Assembly: GCA_910585335.1 (NCBI GenBank)
Contig: CAJUCU010000019.1
Coordinates: 17,377-24,011, forward strand
Direction: 5' to 3'
DNA length: 6,635 nt
Source: an uncultured Bacilli bacterium
Lineage (GTDB): Bacteria > Bacillota_I > Bacilli_A > RF39 > UBA660
The notes beneath the pieces are model-generated. The model was given only the letters and a program-made list of their open reading frames with translations, was not told where the DNA came from and made no database searches. The position numbers and the translations under genes are program-made. Below, in pieces: positions 1-5,592 of the stretch (position 1 is its first letter; each line of letters begins with the position of its first letter).

Positions 1-1727
1 CCTACAAGATAAGTCTTTTCTTTGTATTTATCTTCTCCATCGGAAGTGCTATTTTCTCTATTGTTGGTCCAAAAATTTTAGGTCGTGCCACAACAGAAAT
101 TTTTAATGGTTTAGTTGGAAAAGTAATGGGGACAACAGCTGGAATTAACTTTGAAAAAATAGCAGGAATCCTACTTACCTTACTAGGACTTTATTTAATC
201 AGTATGATTTTCTCTTACATTCAAGGTTTCATAATGACTGGTGTTGGTCAAAAGATTACTTACACTTTAAGAGAGCAAATTTCAAATAAGTTTCATAAAC
301 TACCACTAAAGTATTATGAGTCACAGACAACAGGAGAGATTCTATCTCGTGTTACCAATGACGTCGATACTGTATCACAAACACTGGATCAGGTAACAAC
401 ACAGCTTTTGTCGCAAATAACGATGATTGTTGGAATCTTCTTCATGATGTTATCAATCAATGTTTTTATGACACTAGTATCTTTAGTGATTATTCCAATC
501 GCTTTATTCTTTATCATGTTTGTAGTGGGACGAAGTCAAAAATATTTTGCCCGCCAACAAGAGTATTTAGGTGTTTTGAATGGTCAAATCGAAGAAAACT
601 ATGCAGGGCATGAAATCGTCAATGTCTTTAATGGAAAAGATCGTGCCTTCGAAAAGTTTGCAAAGACAAATGATGAGTTGTATGATTCAGCTTGGAAAAG
701 TCAGTTCTTATCTGGAATGATGCATCCCATTATGACTTTTATCGGTAACCTAGGTTATGTATTGGTATCGATATTAGGTGGTTATTTAGTAATTAAAAAC
801 AGAATCGAAGTAGGGGATATTTTATCATTTACACAGTATGTTCGAAACTTTACAAGTCCAATTGCCCAAATCGCGCAGGCGATGAATATGGTCCAAATGT
901 TAGCAGCCTCAGCAGAACGTGTTTTTGAATTTTTAGATGCCGAAGAAGAAGTACCAGATAAAAAAGAAGCCGCAGCGACAGATCAATTAGTGGGAAATAT
1001 TGATTTTGAAAATGTAGAGTTCGGTTATGATAAAGAAAAAACAATCATTCATAACTTCAGTGCTAAAATTAAGCAAGGTCAAAAAGTAGCCATTGTCGGA
1101 CCAACTGGTGCCGGAAAGACAACAATGGTAAAATTACTAATGCGTTTTTATGATGTCAATAAAGGTGCCATCACGATAGATGGAGTCAATATTAAGGACT
1201 TTAAGCGAAATGATTTACGAGATATGTTTGGAATGGTTTTGCAAGATACCTGGTTATATTCTGATACGATTCGTGAAAACATTCGCTATGGAAAATTAGA
1301 TGCTACCGATGATGAAGTAGAAGATGTAGCAATTACGGCAAAAATAGATCACTTCATTAGAACATTACCACAAGGTTACGATATGGTAGTAAATGAAGAA
1401 AGTGATAACATTTCAGAAGGACAAAAGCAGCTTTTAACAATTGCTCGTGTCATCTTAAATGATCCTAAAATCTTAATACTAGATGAAGCAACCTCGTCAG
1501 TGGACACTAGAATGGAGATTTTAATCCAAAAAGCAATGGATAAATTAATGGAAGGACGCACAAGTTTCATTATTGCCCATCGTTTATCTACCATCCGTAA
1601 TGCAGATCTTATCTTAGTAATGAAAGATGGCGATATCGTAGAACAAGGAAATCATAATGATTTATTAAAGAAAAATGGATTTTATGCCACACTTTATAAT
1701 TCTCAATTTGAAACAGTGGACAGCTAG
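1..1727 (+). CDS. ABC exporter half-transporter (permease-ATPase fusion), 5' end cut by window edge
   Basis: This is a membrane exporter subunit with a fused transmembrane domain and ATPase domain, of the YfiC/LmrD/TM288-like type that works as one half of a heterodimer exporting drugs, lipids or peptides; the substrate is unknown. The frame is open to the left edge (first full codon at 3), so the ATG at 126 is internal: the codons before it encode transmembrane helix 1. 574 residues are visible, and family length suggests a few tens are missing. Counting from the first visible residue, hydrophobic helices lie near 1-25, 54-76, 135-176, 242-264 and 270-300. ATPase motifs are Walker A GPTGAGKTT (1098-1124), the Q-loop Gln (1242), signature ISEGQ (1410-1424), Walker B LILDEATSSVD with catalytic Glu at 1485, and the H-loop His (1578). 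The signature departs from LSGGQ while the catalytic Glu is kept, which is the pattern of the TM288-like member of an asymmetric pair. The partner probably lies just upstream, outside the window. Confidence 0.95.
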   Translation, partial: YKISLFFVFIFSIGSAIFSIVGPKILGRATTEIFNGLVGKVMGTTAGINFEKIAGILLTLLGLYLISMIFSYIQGFIMTGVGQKITYTLREQISNKFHKLPLKYYESQTTGEILSRVTNDVDTVSQTLDQVTTQLLSQITMIVGIFFMMLSINVFMTLVSLVIIPIALFFIMFVVGRSQKYFARQQEYLGVLNGQIEENYAGHEIVNVFNGKDRAFEKFAKTNDELYDSAWKSQFLSGMMHPIMTFIGNLGYVLVSILGGYLVIKNRIEVGDILSFTQYVRNFTSPIAQIAQAMNMVQMLAASAERVFEFLDAEEEVPDKKEAAATDQLVGNIDFENVEFGYDKEKTIIHNFSAKIKQGQKVAIVGPTGAGKTTMVKLLMRFYDVNKGAITIDGVNIKDFKRNDLRDMFGMVLQDTWLYSDTIRENIRYGKLDATDDEVEDVAITAKIDHFIRTLPQGYDMVVNEESDNISEGQKQLLTIARVILNDPKILILDEATSSVDTRMEILIQKAMDKLMEGRTSFIIAHRLSTIRNADLILVMKDGDIVEQGNHNDLLKKNGFYATLYNSQFETVDS

Positions 1728-1740
1728 TCCTTTTTTCTTT
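1718..1740 (+). terminator. Short intrinsic terminator after the ABC gene
   Basis: GGAC (1718-1721) pairs with GTCC (1727-1730) around a five-base loop, followed at once by six T, a C and three more T. The stop codon TAG (1725-1727) lies inside the hairpin. The stem has only 4 bp but is GC-rich; termination efficiency is uncertain. Confidence 0.45.
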
Positions 1741-1763
1741 TGCAAAAAAATAAAAAATATGAT
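1740..1763 (+). promoter_or_regulatory. Weak candidate promoter for the MBL-fold hydrolase
   Basis: A -10-like TATGAT (1758-1763) lies 21 bases before the start codon. No good -35 sits at the normal distance: TTGCAA (1740-1745) is only 12 bases upstream, and the proper window is just a T-rich run. The preceding terminator implies a promoter is needed here, but its exact elements are unclear. Confidence 0.3.
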
Positions 1764-1784
1764 AAATTTATAAAAGGTGATAGT

Positions 1785-2315
1785 ATGAAAGTAGAAAAAA
1801 TCGTAACAGGAACATTAGATGAAAATTGTTATGTATTAAGAAAAAATAATACTTGTCTAGTAGTGGATCCAGGGGATGATTATGATAAAATTAAAGAAGT
1901 AATTGGCGAAGATAAAGTACTCGCTGTACTGATTACACATTCCCATTTTGACCATGTTGGGGCACTTCGAAACTTTTTAAAGAAGAAGAGTATTAAAATA
2001 TTTAAAAAGAGCAACACGCAAGATGAAGGCATAACAACGATAGGGGACTTTACTTTCCAGACACTTTATACCCAAGGGCATTCTAGCGATTCTATAACTT
2101 TTTATTTTGTGGAAGATAAAATGATGTTTGTTGGTGACTTTATTTTTAAAGATAGCATTGGAAGATGTGACTTACCAACAGGAAGTGTATCTGAAATGGA
2201 TAAAAGCATCGAGAAAATAAAAAAATATCCAGGTGACATTACGGTGTACACTGGACACGGAGAGATTACTTCGCTTGAGCAAGAAATAAAAAGCAATCCT
2301 TATTTTATAAAGTAA
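1785..2315 (+). CDS. Small metallo-beta-lactamase-fold hydrolase (YqgX / glyoxalase II-like)
   Basis: A 176-residue cytoplasmic metal-dependent hydrolase. The metal-ligand set is complete: THSHFDHVG (H52, H54, D56, H57), GHS (H99), VGD (D118) and TGHGE (H158). These are the seven positions that bind two metal ions in the glyoxalase II branch. The segment IGRCDLPTGS (125-134) and the C-terminal NPYF also match the YqgX-like group, whose physiological thioester or lactone substrate is poorly defined. A TTG at 1740 would extend the frame, but ATG 1785 is preferred because AAAGGTGA (1773-1780) is well spaced before it and conserved family sequence begins there (MKVEKIVTG, then ENCYVL). The protein is about 30 residues shorter than B. 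subtilis YqgX, the loss lying between H57 and H99. It stands alone between two terminators. The fold is secure; the reaction is not. Confidence 0.93.
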   Translation: MKVEKIVTGTLDENCYVLRKNNTCLVVDPGDDYDKIKEVIGEDKVLAVLITHSHFDHVGALRNFLKKKSIKIFKKSNTQDEGITTIGDFTFQTLYTQGHSSDSITFYFVEDKMMFVGDFIFKDSIGRCDLPTGSVSEMDKSIEKIKKYPGDITVYTGHGEITSLEQEIKSNPYFIK

Positions 2316-2327
2316 GAATCGCTTTTT
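2288..2327. terminator. Bidirectional terminator between convergent genes
   Basis: The arms 2288-2302 and 2313-2327 pair around a ten-base loop and are flanked by A and T runs, so both strands yield a hairpin followed by U. On the plus transcript two pairs are mismatched (A/C and C/A). On the minus transcript the same two positions become G-U wobbles, so the hairpin is better for the minus-strand gene. The TAA of the hydrolase (2313-2315) lies in the right arm, and the minus-strand stop is only 3 bases beyond the hairpin. Confidence 0.75.
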
Positions 2328-2330
2328 TAT

Positions 2331-3107
2331 TTATCTTTTAATAGAATATACTTTTATATTTTCTGTGCTGTTATTTAAAGTAACATAATCTACCATTTTG
2401 CTAACCGCATCTTTATCTAGACTTTGAGAAATGAGTGTTGCACATATTGGAGTTCCATTTATAGTTCCTTGACTAATAGCGAAAGTAGCATCTTGTATTT
2501 CAACTAGCTGACGAAAGGAATTGGTTATAGGAACGCTTTGGTTTCTATTTTTAGGATAGGTTACGTAATGTGCAAAATCAACAGGAACACTTTCACTCTC
2601 TGTTTCTACTACTTTTTTTGCATCAGTGATTAAGTTCCAATGAATATGTGCATCATGATAATCGCCTTTCGTAAGAGTATAATTGCGATTAGGATTTAGC
2701 ACAGAAATATTTAGCGAAATAGGACTCTTATAAGCAAGTTGCTTTCTAAAAATATAGTCATTTGCCACTTCTTTTGTTAATTCAACTTTTTCTTGATCTA
2801 AAAGTGCTGTATATTCTTCAGATGATAAAGTATCACTATGAATATATTTGACTTCTGGATGAACTCCAACCCAAGAAACGCCACCAATGATTTCTAAAAC
2901 GGAAATAGCCTCAGACAATTGAACTTCTTCATAACGACAATCAAAATCCCAAAATAAGGGTTTATATTTTTCTAATTGTCGATAAGAATATAGTTCCTTT
3001 TCTAATTCATTTTGATTAAATTTTGGAATATGATTTTTCTTTAATTCTTGTAAAAATAGAGCAGTAAAATCTAGTGCACTAAATATTTGTGGTTGTATCT
3101 TTTTCAT
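2331..3107 (-). CDS. Unrecognised 258-residue soluble protein
   Basis: I do not recognise a family. The start (complement of 3105-3107) is supported by AAGGAGGG (complement of 3118-3125), ten bases before ATG, and by a promoter upstream. There is no signal peptide or membrane helix. Residues 1-125 are mostly charged and probably helical, with an aromatic patch KPLFWDFDCRYEE (49-61) followed by ISVLEIIGGVSWVGVHPEV (68-86). Residues 126-258 look beta-rich, with SPISLNISVLNPN (128-140), a His-rich stretch DYHDAHIHWNL (149-159) and VPVDFAHYVTYP (174-185). The two halves suggest two domains. The histidines could bind metal, but no known ligand pattern is seen. Base composition and codon use resemble the neighbours, so there is no sign of recent transfer. 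It is transcribed divergently from the 3198 gene out of a shared promoter region. Confidence 0.85.
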   Translation of the reverse strand: MKKIQPQIFSALDFTALFLQELKKNHIPKFNQNELEKELYSYRQLEKYKPLFWDFDCRYEEVQLSEAISVLEIIGGVSWVGVHPEVKYIHSDTLSSEEYTALLDQEKVELTKEVANDYIFRKQLAYKSPISLNISVLNPNRNYTLTKGDYHDAHIHWNLITDAKKVVETESESVPVDFAHYVTYPKNRNQSVPITNSFRQLVEIQDATFAISQGTINGTPICATLISQSLDKDAVSKMVDYVTLNNSTENIKVYSIKR

Positions 3108-3130
3108 ATATAATCTTCCCTCCTTGTTTT

Positions 3131-3158
3131 ATTATACAGTATAAATAGTGACTTTCAA
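3131..3158 (-). promoter_or_regulatory. Sigma-A-like promoter for the 258-residue protein gene
   Basis: Read on the minus strand: -35 TTGAAA (complement of 3153-3158), a 16-base spacer, and a consensus -10 TATAAT (complement of 3131-3136). The ribosome binding site follows 5 bases after the -10, giving a very short leader. Confidence 0.7.
3132..3144. repeat. Perfect 13-base palindrome in the divergent promoter region
   Basis: TTATACAGTATAA has two exact 6-base arms around one central base. It covers most of the minus-strand -10 and part of that promoter's spacer, a position that suits a repressor operator. It could also arise by chance from AT-rich promoter sequence. Confidence 0.45.
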
Positions 3159-3176
3159 TATATTTTTTGTTATACT
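3148..3176 (+). promoter_or_regulatory. Sigma-A-like extended -10 promoter for the 157-residue protein gene
   Basis: -35-like GTGACT (3148-3153), a 17-base spacer, and TATACT (3171-3176) preceded by TGT, which gives an extended -10. Its -35 lies inside the opposing promoter and shares base 3153 with that promoter's -35. Confidence 0.65.
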
Positions 3177-3197
3177 AAAAAGTAAGGAGGAAAAGGT

Positions 3198-3671
3198 ATG
3201 AAAAAATTAGAGTTGGAAAAAGTAGCGGTATCCAAAAATATGATTTGTGATATTGCAAATTTAGTTGAAAATATAATGGAAGAACAAGAATTTTTAGAGG
3301 GTGTTTTCTATTTGGCAGAAGGAGGAATTGGGAGTATATTAGAGATATCGCTTGTTTATATTTATAATGATTTTCGACATTCTTTCTCTCTTGCACACCA
3401 AGAAATGGTAAAGTTAATTGGCGATGAATATGGAATTTCTATTAGAGAAGAAGAGTATCATTACGAAGACTTTATAGATGAGAGAAGAAAAAAATATCGA
3501 TACGAATATCCTATAGAAGCTATGTTAGGAGTGGGCGAAATTATTTATGATAGTAGAGGACTTCTAAGTGAATTAAAAACTAATATTATGATGGATGATA
3601 GTATTGACACTAGTAGAATGCGAACTTGCTGTCAAATAGAACCTCCGATTTCCTATATTAAGAAAAAATAA
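3198..3671 (+). CDS. Unrecognised acidic 157-residue protein
   Basis: I cannot assign a family with confidence. The start is well fixed by AAGGAGG (3184-3190), seven bases before ATG. The protein is soluble, has no signal peptide and is rich in Glu and Asp, with a charged centre REEEYHYEDFIDERRKKYRYEY (about residues 83-104). The stretch GEIIYDSRGLLSELK (113-127) resembles the segment after the catalytic core in nucleotidyltransferase-fold proteins. The earlier GGIGSILEISLVYIYNDF (42-59) might then be the core, but it lacks the usual GS...D-x-D metal-binding pattern, so this would be a degenerate, probably non-catalytic member at best. Two adjacent cysteines (144-145) lie near the C-terminus. 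It is divergent from the 258-residue protein gene. No strong terminator follows it, so read-through into the next gene is possible. Confidence 0.85.
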   Translation: MKKLELEKVAVSKNMICDIANLVENIMEEQEFLEGVFYLAEGGIGSILEISLVYIYNDFRHSFSLAHQEMVKLIGDEYGISIREEEYHYEDFIDERRKKYRYEYPIEAMLGVGEIIYDSRGLLSELKTNIMMDDSIDTSRMRTCCQIEPPISYIKKK

Positions 3672-3700
3672 TAGAAAAAAACGACATAATATGCTACAAT
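3672..3700 (+). promoter_or_regulatory. Extended -10 promoter for the small membrane protein gene
   Basis: TACAAT (3695-3700) is preceded by TGC, giving an extended -10. A weak -35, TAGAAA (3672-3677), lies 17 bases upstream, immediately after the stop codon of the preceding gene. Confidence 0.5.
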
Positions 3701-3725
3701 ATTTTTAGAATATAGAGGTGAAGTT

Positions 3726-4037
3726 ATGTATATTGATTTAATTGTATTTTGTGTGCTATTAGCACTTGTATTTATCTTTTTTAAGAAGTTTGACTGCTAT
3801 GTTTATTTTATTGCCATATTTGATATGATACTTCGAATTTTGACATTTATAAAATATAATATTGGCTTGCCTGATGTTGCTGCTTTAATTGGTAAATATA
3901 TTCCAGAAAATATTCCAGCCATCGTAGGGAAATACCTAAACGGAACCTTTTATACGATTGTAGTTTGGATTTATGTTATTTTTATGACAATTTTCTTATC
4001 GTATACAATTCGAATTTTTTGGAAAAAGAAAAGATAA
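3726..4037 (+). CDS. Unrecognised 103-residue membrane protein, three predicted helices
   Basis: Not a family I recognise. GAGGTG (3715-3720) lies five bases before ATG and supports the start. Hydrophobic helices are seen at about 3-19, 23-43 and 74-97. Lysines at 20-21 between the first two helices and KKKR at the C-terminus suggest that the short loop and the C-terminus face the cytoplasm. The 48-73 segment (LPDVAALIGKYIP, then ENIPAIVGKY) would then lie outside. That segment holds two similar short stretches ending in GKY and looks amphipathic, possibly lying on the membrane surface. There is no cleavable signal peptide, catalytic motif or toxin hallmark. It has its own promoter and a terminator, and sits directly before the spoIIG operon; a sporulation role is only suggested by position. 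Confidence 0.82.
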   Translation: MYIDLIVFCVLLALVFIFFKKFDCYVYFIAIFDMILRILTFIKYNIGLPDVAALIGKYIPENIPAIVGKYLNGTFYTIVVWIYVIFMTIFLSYTIRIFWKKKR

Positions 4038-4043
4038 ATTCCT

Positions 4044-4074
4044 AAGAAATGACAAAAAGAGCATTTCTTTTTTT
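4044..4074 (+). terminator. Intrinsic terminator after the small membrane protein gene
   Basis: AAGAAATG (4044-4051) pairs perfectly with CATTTCTT (4062-4069) over a ten-base loop, and the T-run 4068-4074 follows. The stem is AT-rich but uninterrupted. It overlaps the candidate spoIIGA promoter. Confidence 0.75.
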
Positions 4075-4081
4075 GTATACT
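4049..4081 (+). promoter_or_regulatory. Candidate spoIIG operon promoter, long spacer, Spo0A-box-like site
   Basis: ATGACA (4049-4054) matches the sigma-A -35 at five of six bases and TATACT (4076-4081) is a good -10, but the spacer is 21 bases instead of about 17. The B. subtilis spoIIG promoter is known for a 22-base spacer and for needing phosphorylated Spo0A at sites abutting the -35. Here TGACAAA (4050-4056) differs at one base from the 0A-box TGNCGAA and overlaps the -35 in the same way. A start about seven bases after the -10 would give a leader of roughly ten bases. Inferred, not proven. Confidence 0.5.
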
Positions 4082-4097
4082 AAATTCAGGTGATAAC

Positions 4098-4886
4098 ATG
4101 AAGATATACCTCGATTTAGTATTATTTCTAAACTTTTTCTTTGATTTTCTGTTACTTTTTGCTGTTAGTAGATTACTAAAAGAAAGGACAACACTCATAC
4201 GCCTTTTCTTTGGAAGTCTTCTGGGTTCACTTAGTATTTTTTTTCTGTTTTTACCACTGAATTCCCTAACTTTATTTTTATTAAAAATGTTAGTGAGTTT
4301 CTTGATGATTCGAGTCACCTTTCCATTTAAAAATATTAGAAGCTACTTCAAACAAGTTCTATATTTATATCTGGTTAGTATTATTTTAGGAGGGGCACTT
4401 TATCTTTTGAATCTTCACTTTAGTTATAAAAACAGTGGTGTAATCTTTTTTCATAATGGTCTAAGTATAAACTTTCTCATTCTTCTCATCGTATCACCGC
4501 TGATTATCATCTGGTATATAAAAGAAGCAAGAGAACACAAAAATACTTATCAAAATATTTATACAGTAAAAGTAGTAGCAGATAAAAAAGAGTATACACT
4601 AAAAGGATATTTGGACACAGGAAATCACCTGAAGGACCCATACAAGAAGCGAAGTGTTCTCTTAGTTGAAAAAGGCCTCATTCCAATTCAAGAAAAAGAA
4701 GTAATCTATGTTCCCTATACAGCACTCAATCATCAAGGAATCGTAAAGTGTAAAAAAGTAGAAAAAATAGAAATAAACGGAAAAAATTATACAAATATGT
4801 TAATCGGCTATTCCAAAGAAAAGTTTAAAATAGAAGGTATAGATTGTATTATCCCAATGATGATAAAGGAGGATGAAAATGGTTAG
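4098..4886 (+). CDS. spoIIGA: SpoIIGA, membrane aspartic protease that activates pro-sigma-E
   Basis: SpoIIGA is the mother-cell protease that removes the pro-sequence of SigE once a signal arrives from the forespore (SpoIIR in known systems). The N-terminal half is a membrane domain with five hydrophobic helices at about 5-24, 34-52, 55-73, 86-106 and 121-141. The soluble half carries the family motif YLDTGNHLKDP (171-181), in which D173 corresponds to the catalytic Asp183 of B. subtilis; the active enzyme is thought to be a dimer pairing two such aspartates. The start is supported by AGGTGA (4088-4093), four bases before ATG. At 262 residues it is shorter than B. subtilis SpoIIGA (309), mostly after the active site (89 residues follow D173, against about 126). 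Its stop overlaps the start of sigE, which argues for translational coupling. The assignment is secure from the motif, topology and neighbour. Confidence 0.96.
   Translation: MKIYLDLVLFLNFFFDFLLLFAVSRLLKERTTLIRLFFGSLLGSLSIFFLFLPLNSLTLFLLKMLVSFLMIRVTFPFKNIRSYFKQVLYLYLVSIILGGALYLLNLHFSYKNSGVIFFHNGLSINFLILLIVSPLIIIWYIKEAREHKNTYQNIYTVKVVADKKEYTLKGYLDTGNHLKDPYKKRSVLLVEKGLIPIQEKEVIYVPYTALNHQGIVKCKKVEKIEINGKNYTNMLIGYSKEKFKIEGIDCIIPMMIKEDENG
4866..4872 (+). promoter_or_regulatory. Ribosome binding site that sets the sigE start
   Basis: AAAGGAGG lies inside the 3' end of spoIIGA. ATG 4873 touches it directly and leaves no spacer, whereas ATG 4879 is six bases away, a normal distance. The second ATG is therefore the likely start. 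Confidence 0.75.
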
Positions 4887-5571
4887 TTTATTGTTGTTAA
4901 TCGGAAGTCTATTTGAAAAGTATGAAAGCATTTTTTATGTAGGGGCAACGGATATTTTGCCGGAGCCACTATCAAAAGAGGAAGAGGAGTATTATTTAGA
5001 ATTAAAAGAGGATGGGGATGTTCATGCTAAAGATGAGTTGATTGAACATAATTTGAGACTAGTTGTATTTCTTGCTAAGAAATATGAAAATACAGGAGTT
5101 GATTTAGAAGACTTAGTAAGCATTGGAACGATTGGATTAATCAAAGGTATTAATACATTTAGTAGAAGTAAAAATATTAAGCTTGCGACTTATGCTTCAA
5201 GATGTATTGATAATGAAATCTTAATGTATTTAAGAAAAAATAAAAAGACAAAAACAGAAGTATCCATAGATGCCTCATTGTCTTTTGATCCAGAGGGGAA
5301 TGAACTTCATTTAGAAGATGTTTTAGGAACAGATGCTGATATTGTGACAAAGGGAATTGAAGAAGAAGCGGAGCGAAAGCTCATGATTAATGAAGTGATG
5401 CGCCTAAATCCAAGAGATCGTGATATTATTATTTTACGTTATGGTCTAATGGGAAAAGAAGAAATGACTCAAAAAGAGGTGGCGGATTTACTAGGAATCA
5501 GCCAGTCTTATATCTCCAGAATAGAAAAGAAAGTAATCAAAAGACTAAAAACAATTGTGAATATAGGATAG
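4879..5571 (+). CDS. sigE: RNA polymerase sigma-E precursor (early mother-cell sporulation)
   Basis: Sigma factor for early mother-cell sporulation genes, made inactive and released by SpoIIGA cleavage. It has 230 residues from ATG 4879; ATG 4873 would add two. Region 2 (about 54-123) includes NLRLVV, LVSIGTIGLIKGINTF and KLATYASRCIDNEILMYLR, the -10-binding part. Region 4 (about 168-225) includes the helix-turn-helix TQKEVADLLGISQSYISRIEKK (197-218). DVLGTDADIVTKGIE (147-161) matches SigE rather than SigK. By alignment with B. subtilis the cut would fall near F19/Y20 in IFYVGATDILP. The pro-sequence is about 8 residues shorter than in B. subtilis SigE and starts with a hydrophobic run, MVSLLLLIGSLF. 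The start overlaps the end of spoIIGA by 8 bases. SigK is the main alternative; the spoIIGA neighbour and the region 3 match favour SigE. Confidence 0.95.
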   Translation: MVSLLLLIGSLFEKYESIFYVGATDILPEPLSKEEEEYYLELKEDGDVHAKDELIEHNLRLVVFLAKKYENTGVDLEDLVSIGTIGLIKGINTFSRSKNIKLATYASRCIDNEILMYLRKNKKTKTEVSIDASLSFDPEGNELHLEDVLGTDADIVTKGIEEEAERKLMINEVMRLNPRDRDIIILRYGLMGKEEMTQKEVADLLGISQSYISRIEKKVIKRLKTIVNIG

Positions 5572-5592
5572 ACAAGAAAGTCTATTTTTTTT
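5568..5592 (+). terminator. Intrinsic terminator of the spoIIG operon
   Basis: ATAGAC (5568-5573) pairs perfectly with GTCTAT (5580-5585) over a six-base loop, followed by eight T (5585-5592). Two G-U pairs could extend the base of the stem. The sigE stop codon TAG (5569-5571) is in the left arm. It separates spoIIG from the next gene. Confidence 0.85.

Noticed and set aside
126..128. ATG 126 as the true start of the ABC gene
   Set aside because: The same frame is open to the left edge and encodes transmembrane helix 1 of the family, and no ribosome binding site precedes 126.
1740..1784. TTG 1740 as the start of the hydrolase
   Set aside because: It would add 15 Lys-rich residues translated from the T-run and promoter-like region. 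ATG 1785 has a proper ribosome binding site and matches the family N-terminus.
3175..3396. Minus-strand reading frame of 73 residues
   Set aside because: Antisense to the start of the 157-residue gene, overlapping its ribosome binding site; no start signal of its own.
3198..4037. Toxin-antitoxin pair formed by the 157-residue protein and small membrane protein
   Set aside because: The membrane protein has three helices and its own promoter and terminator, unlike typical small toxins, and no antitoxin DNA-binding motif is seen.
3971..4318. Minus-strand reading frame of 115 residues
   Set aside because: It lies over the membrane protein gene, the terminator and spoIIGA, has Lys/Arg-rich low-complexity content and no supported start. 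It is a shadow frame.
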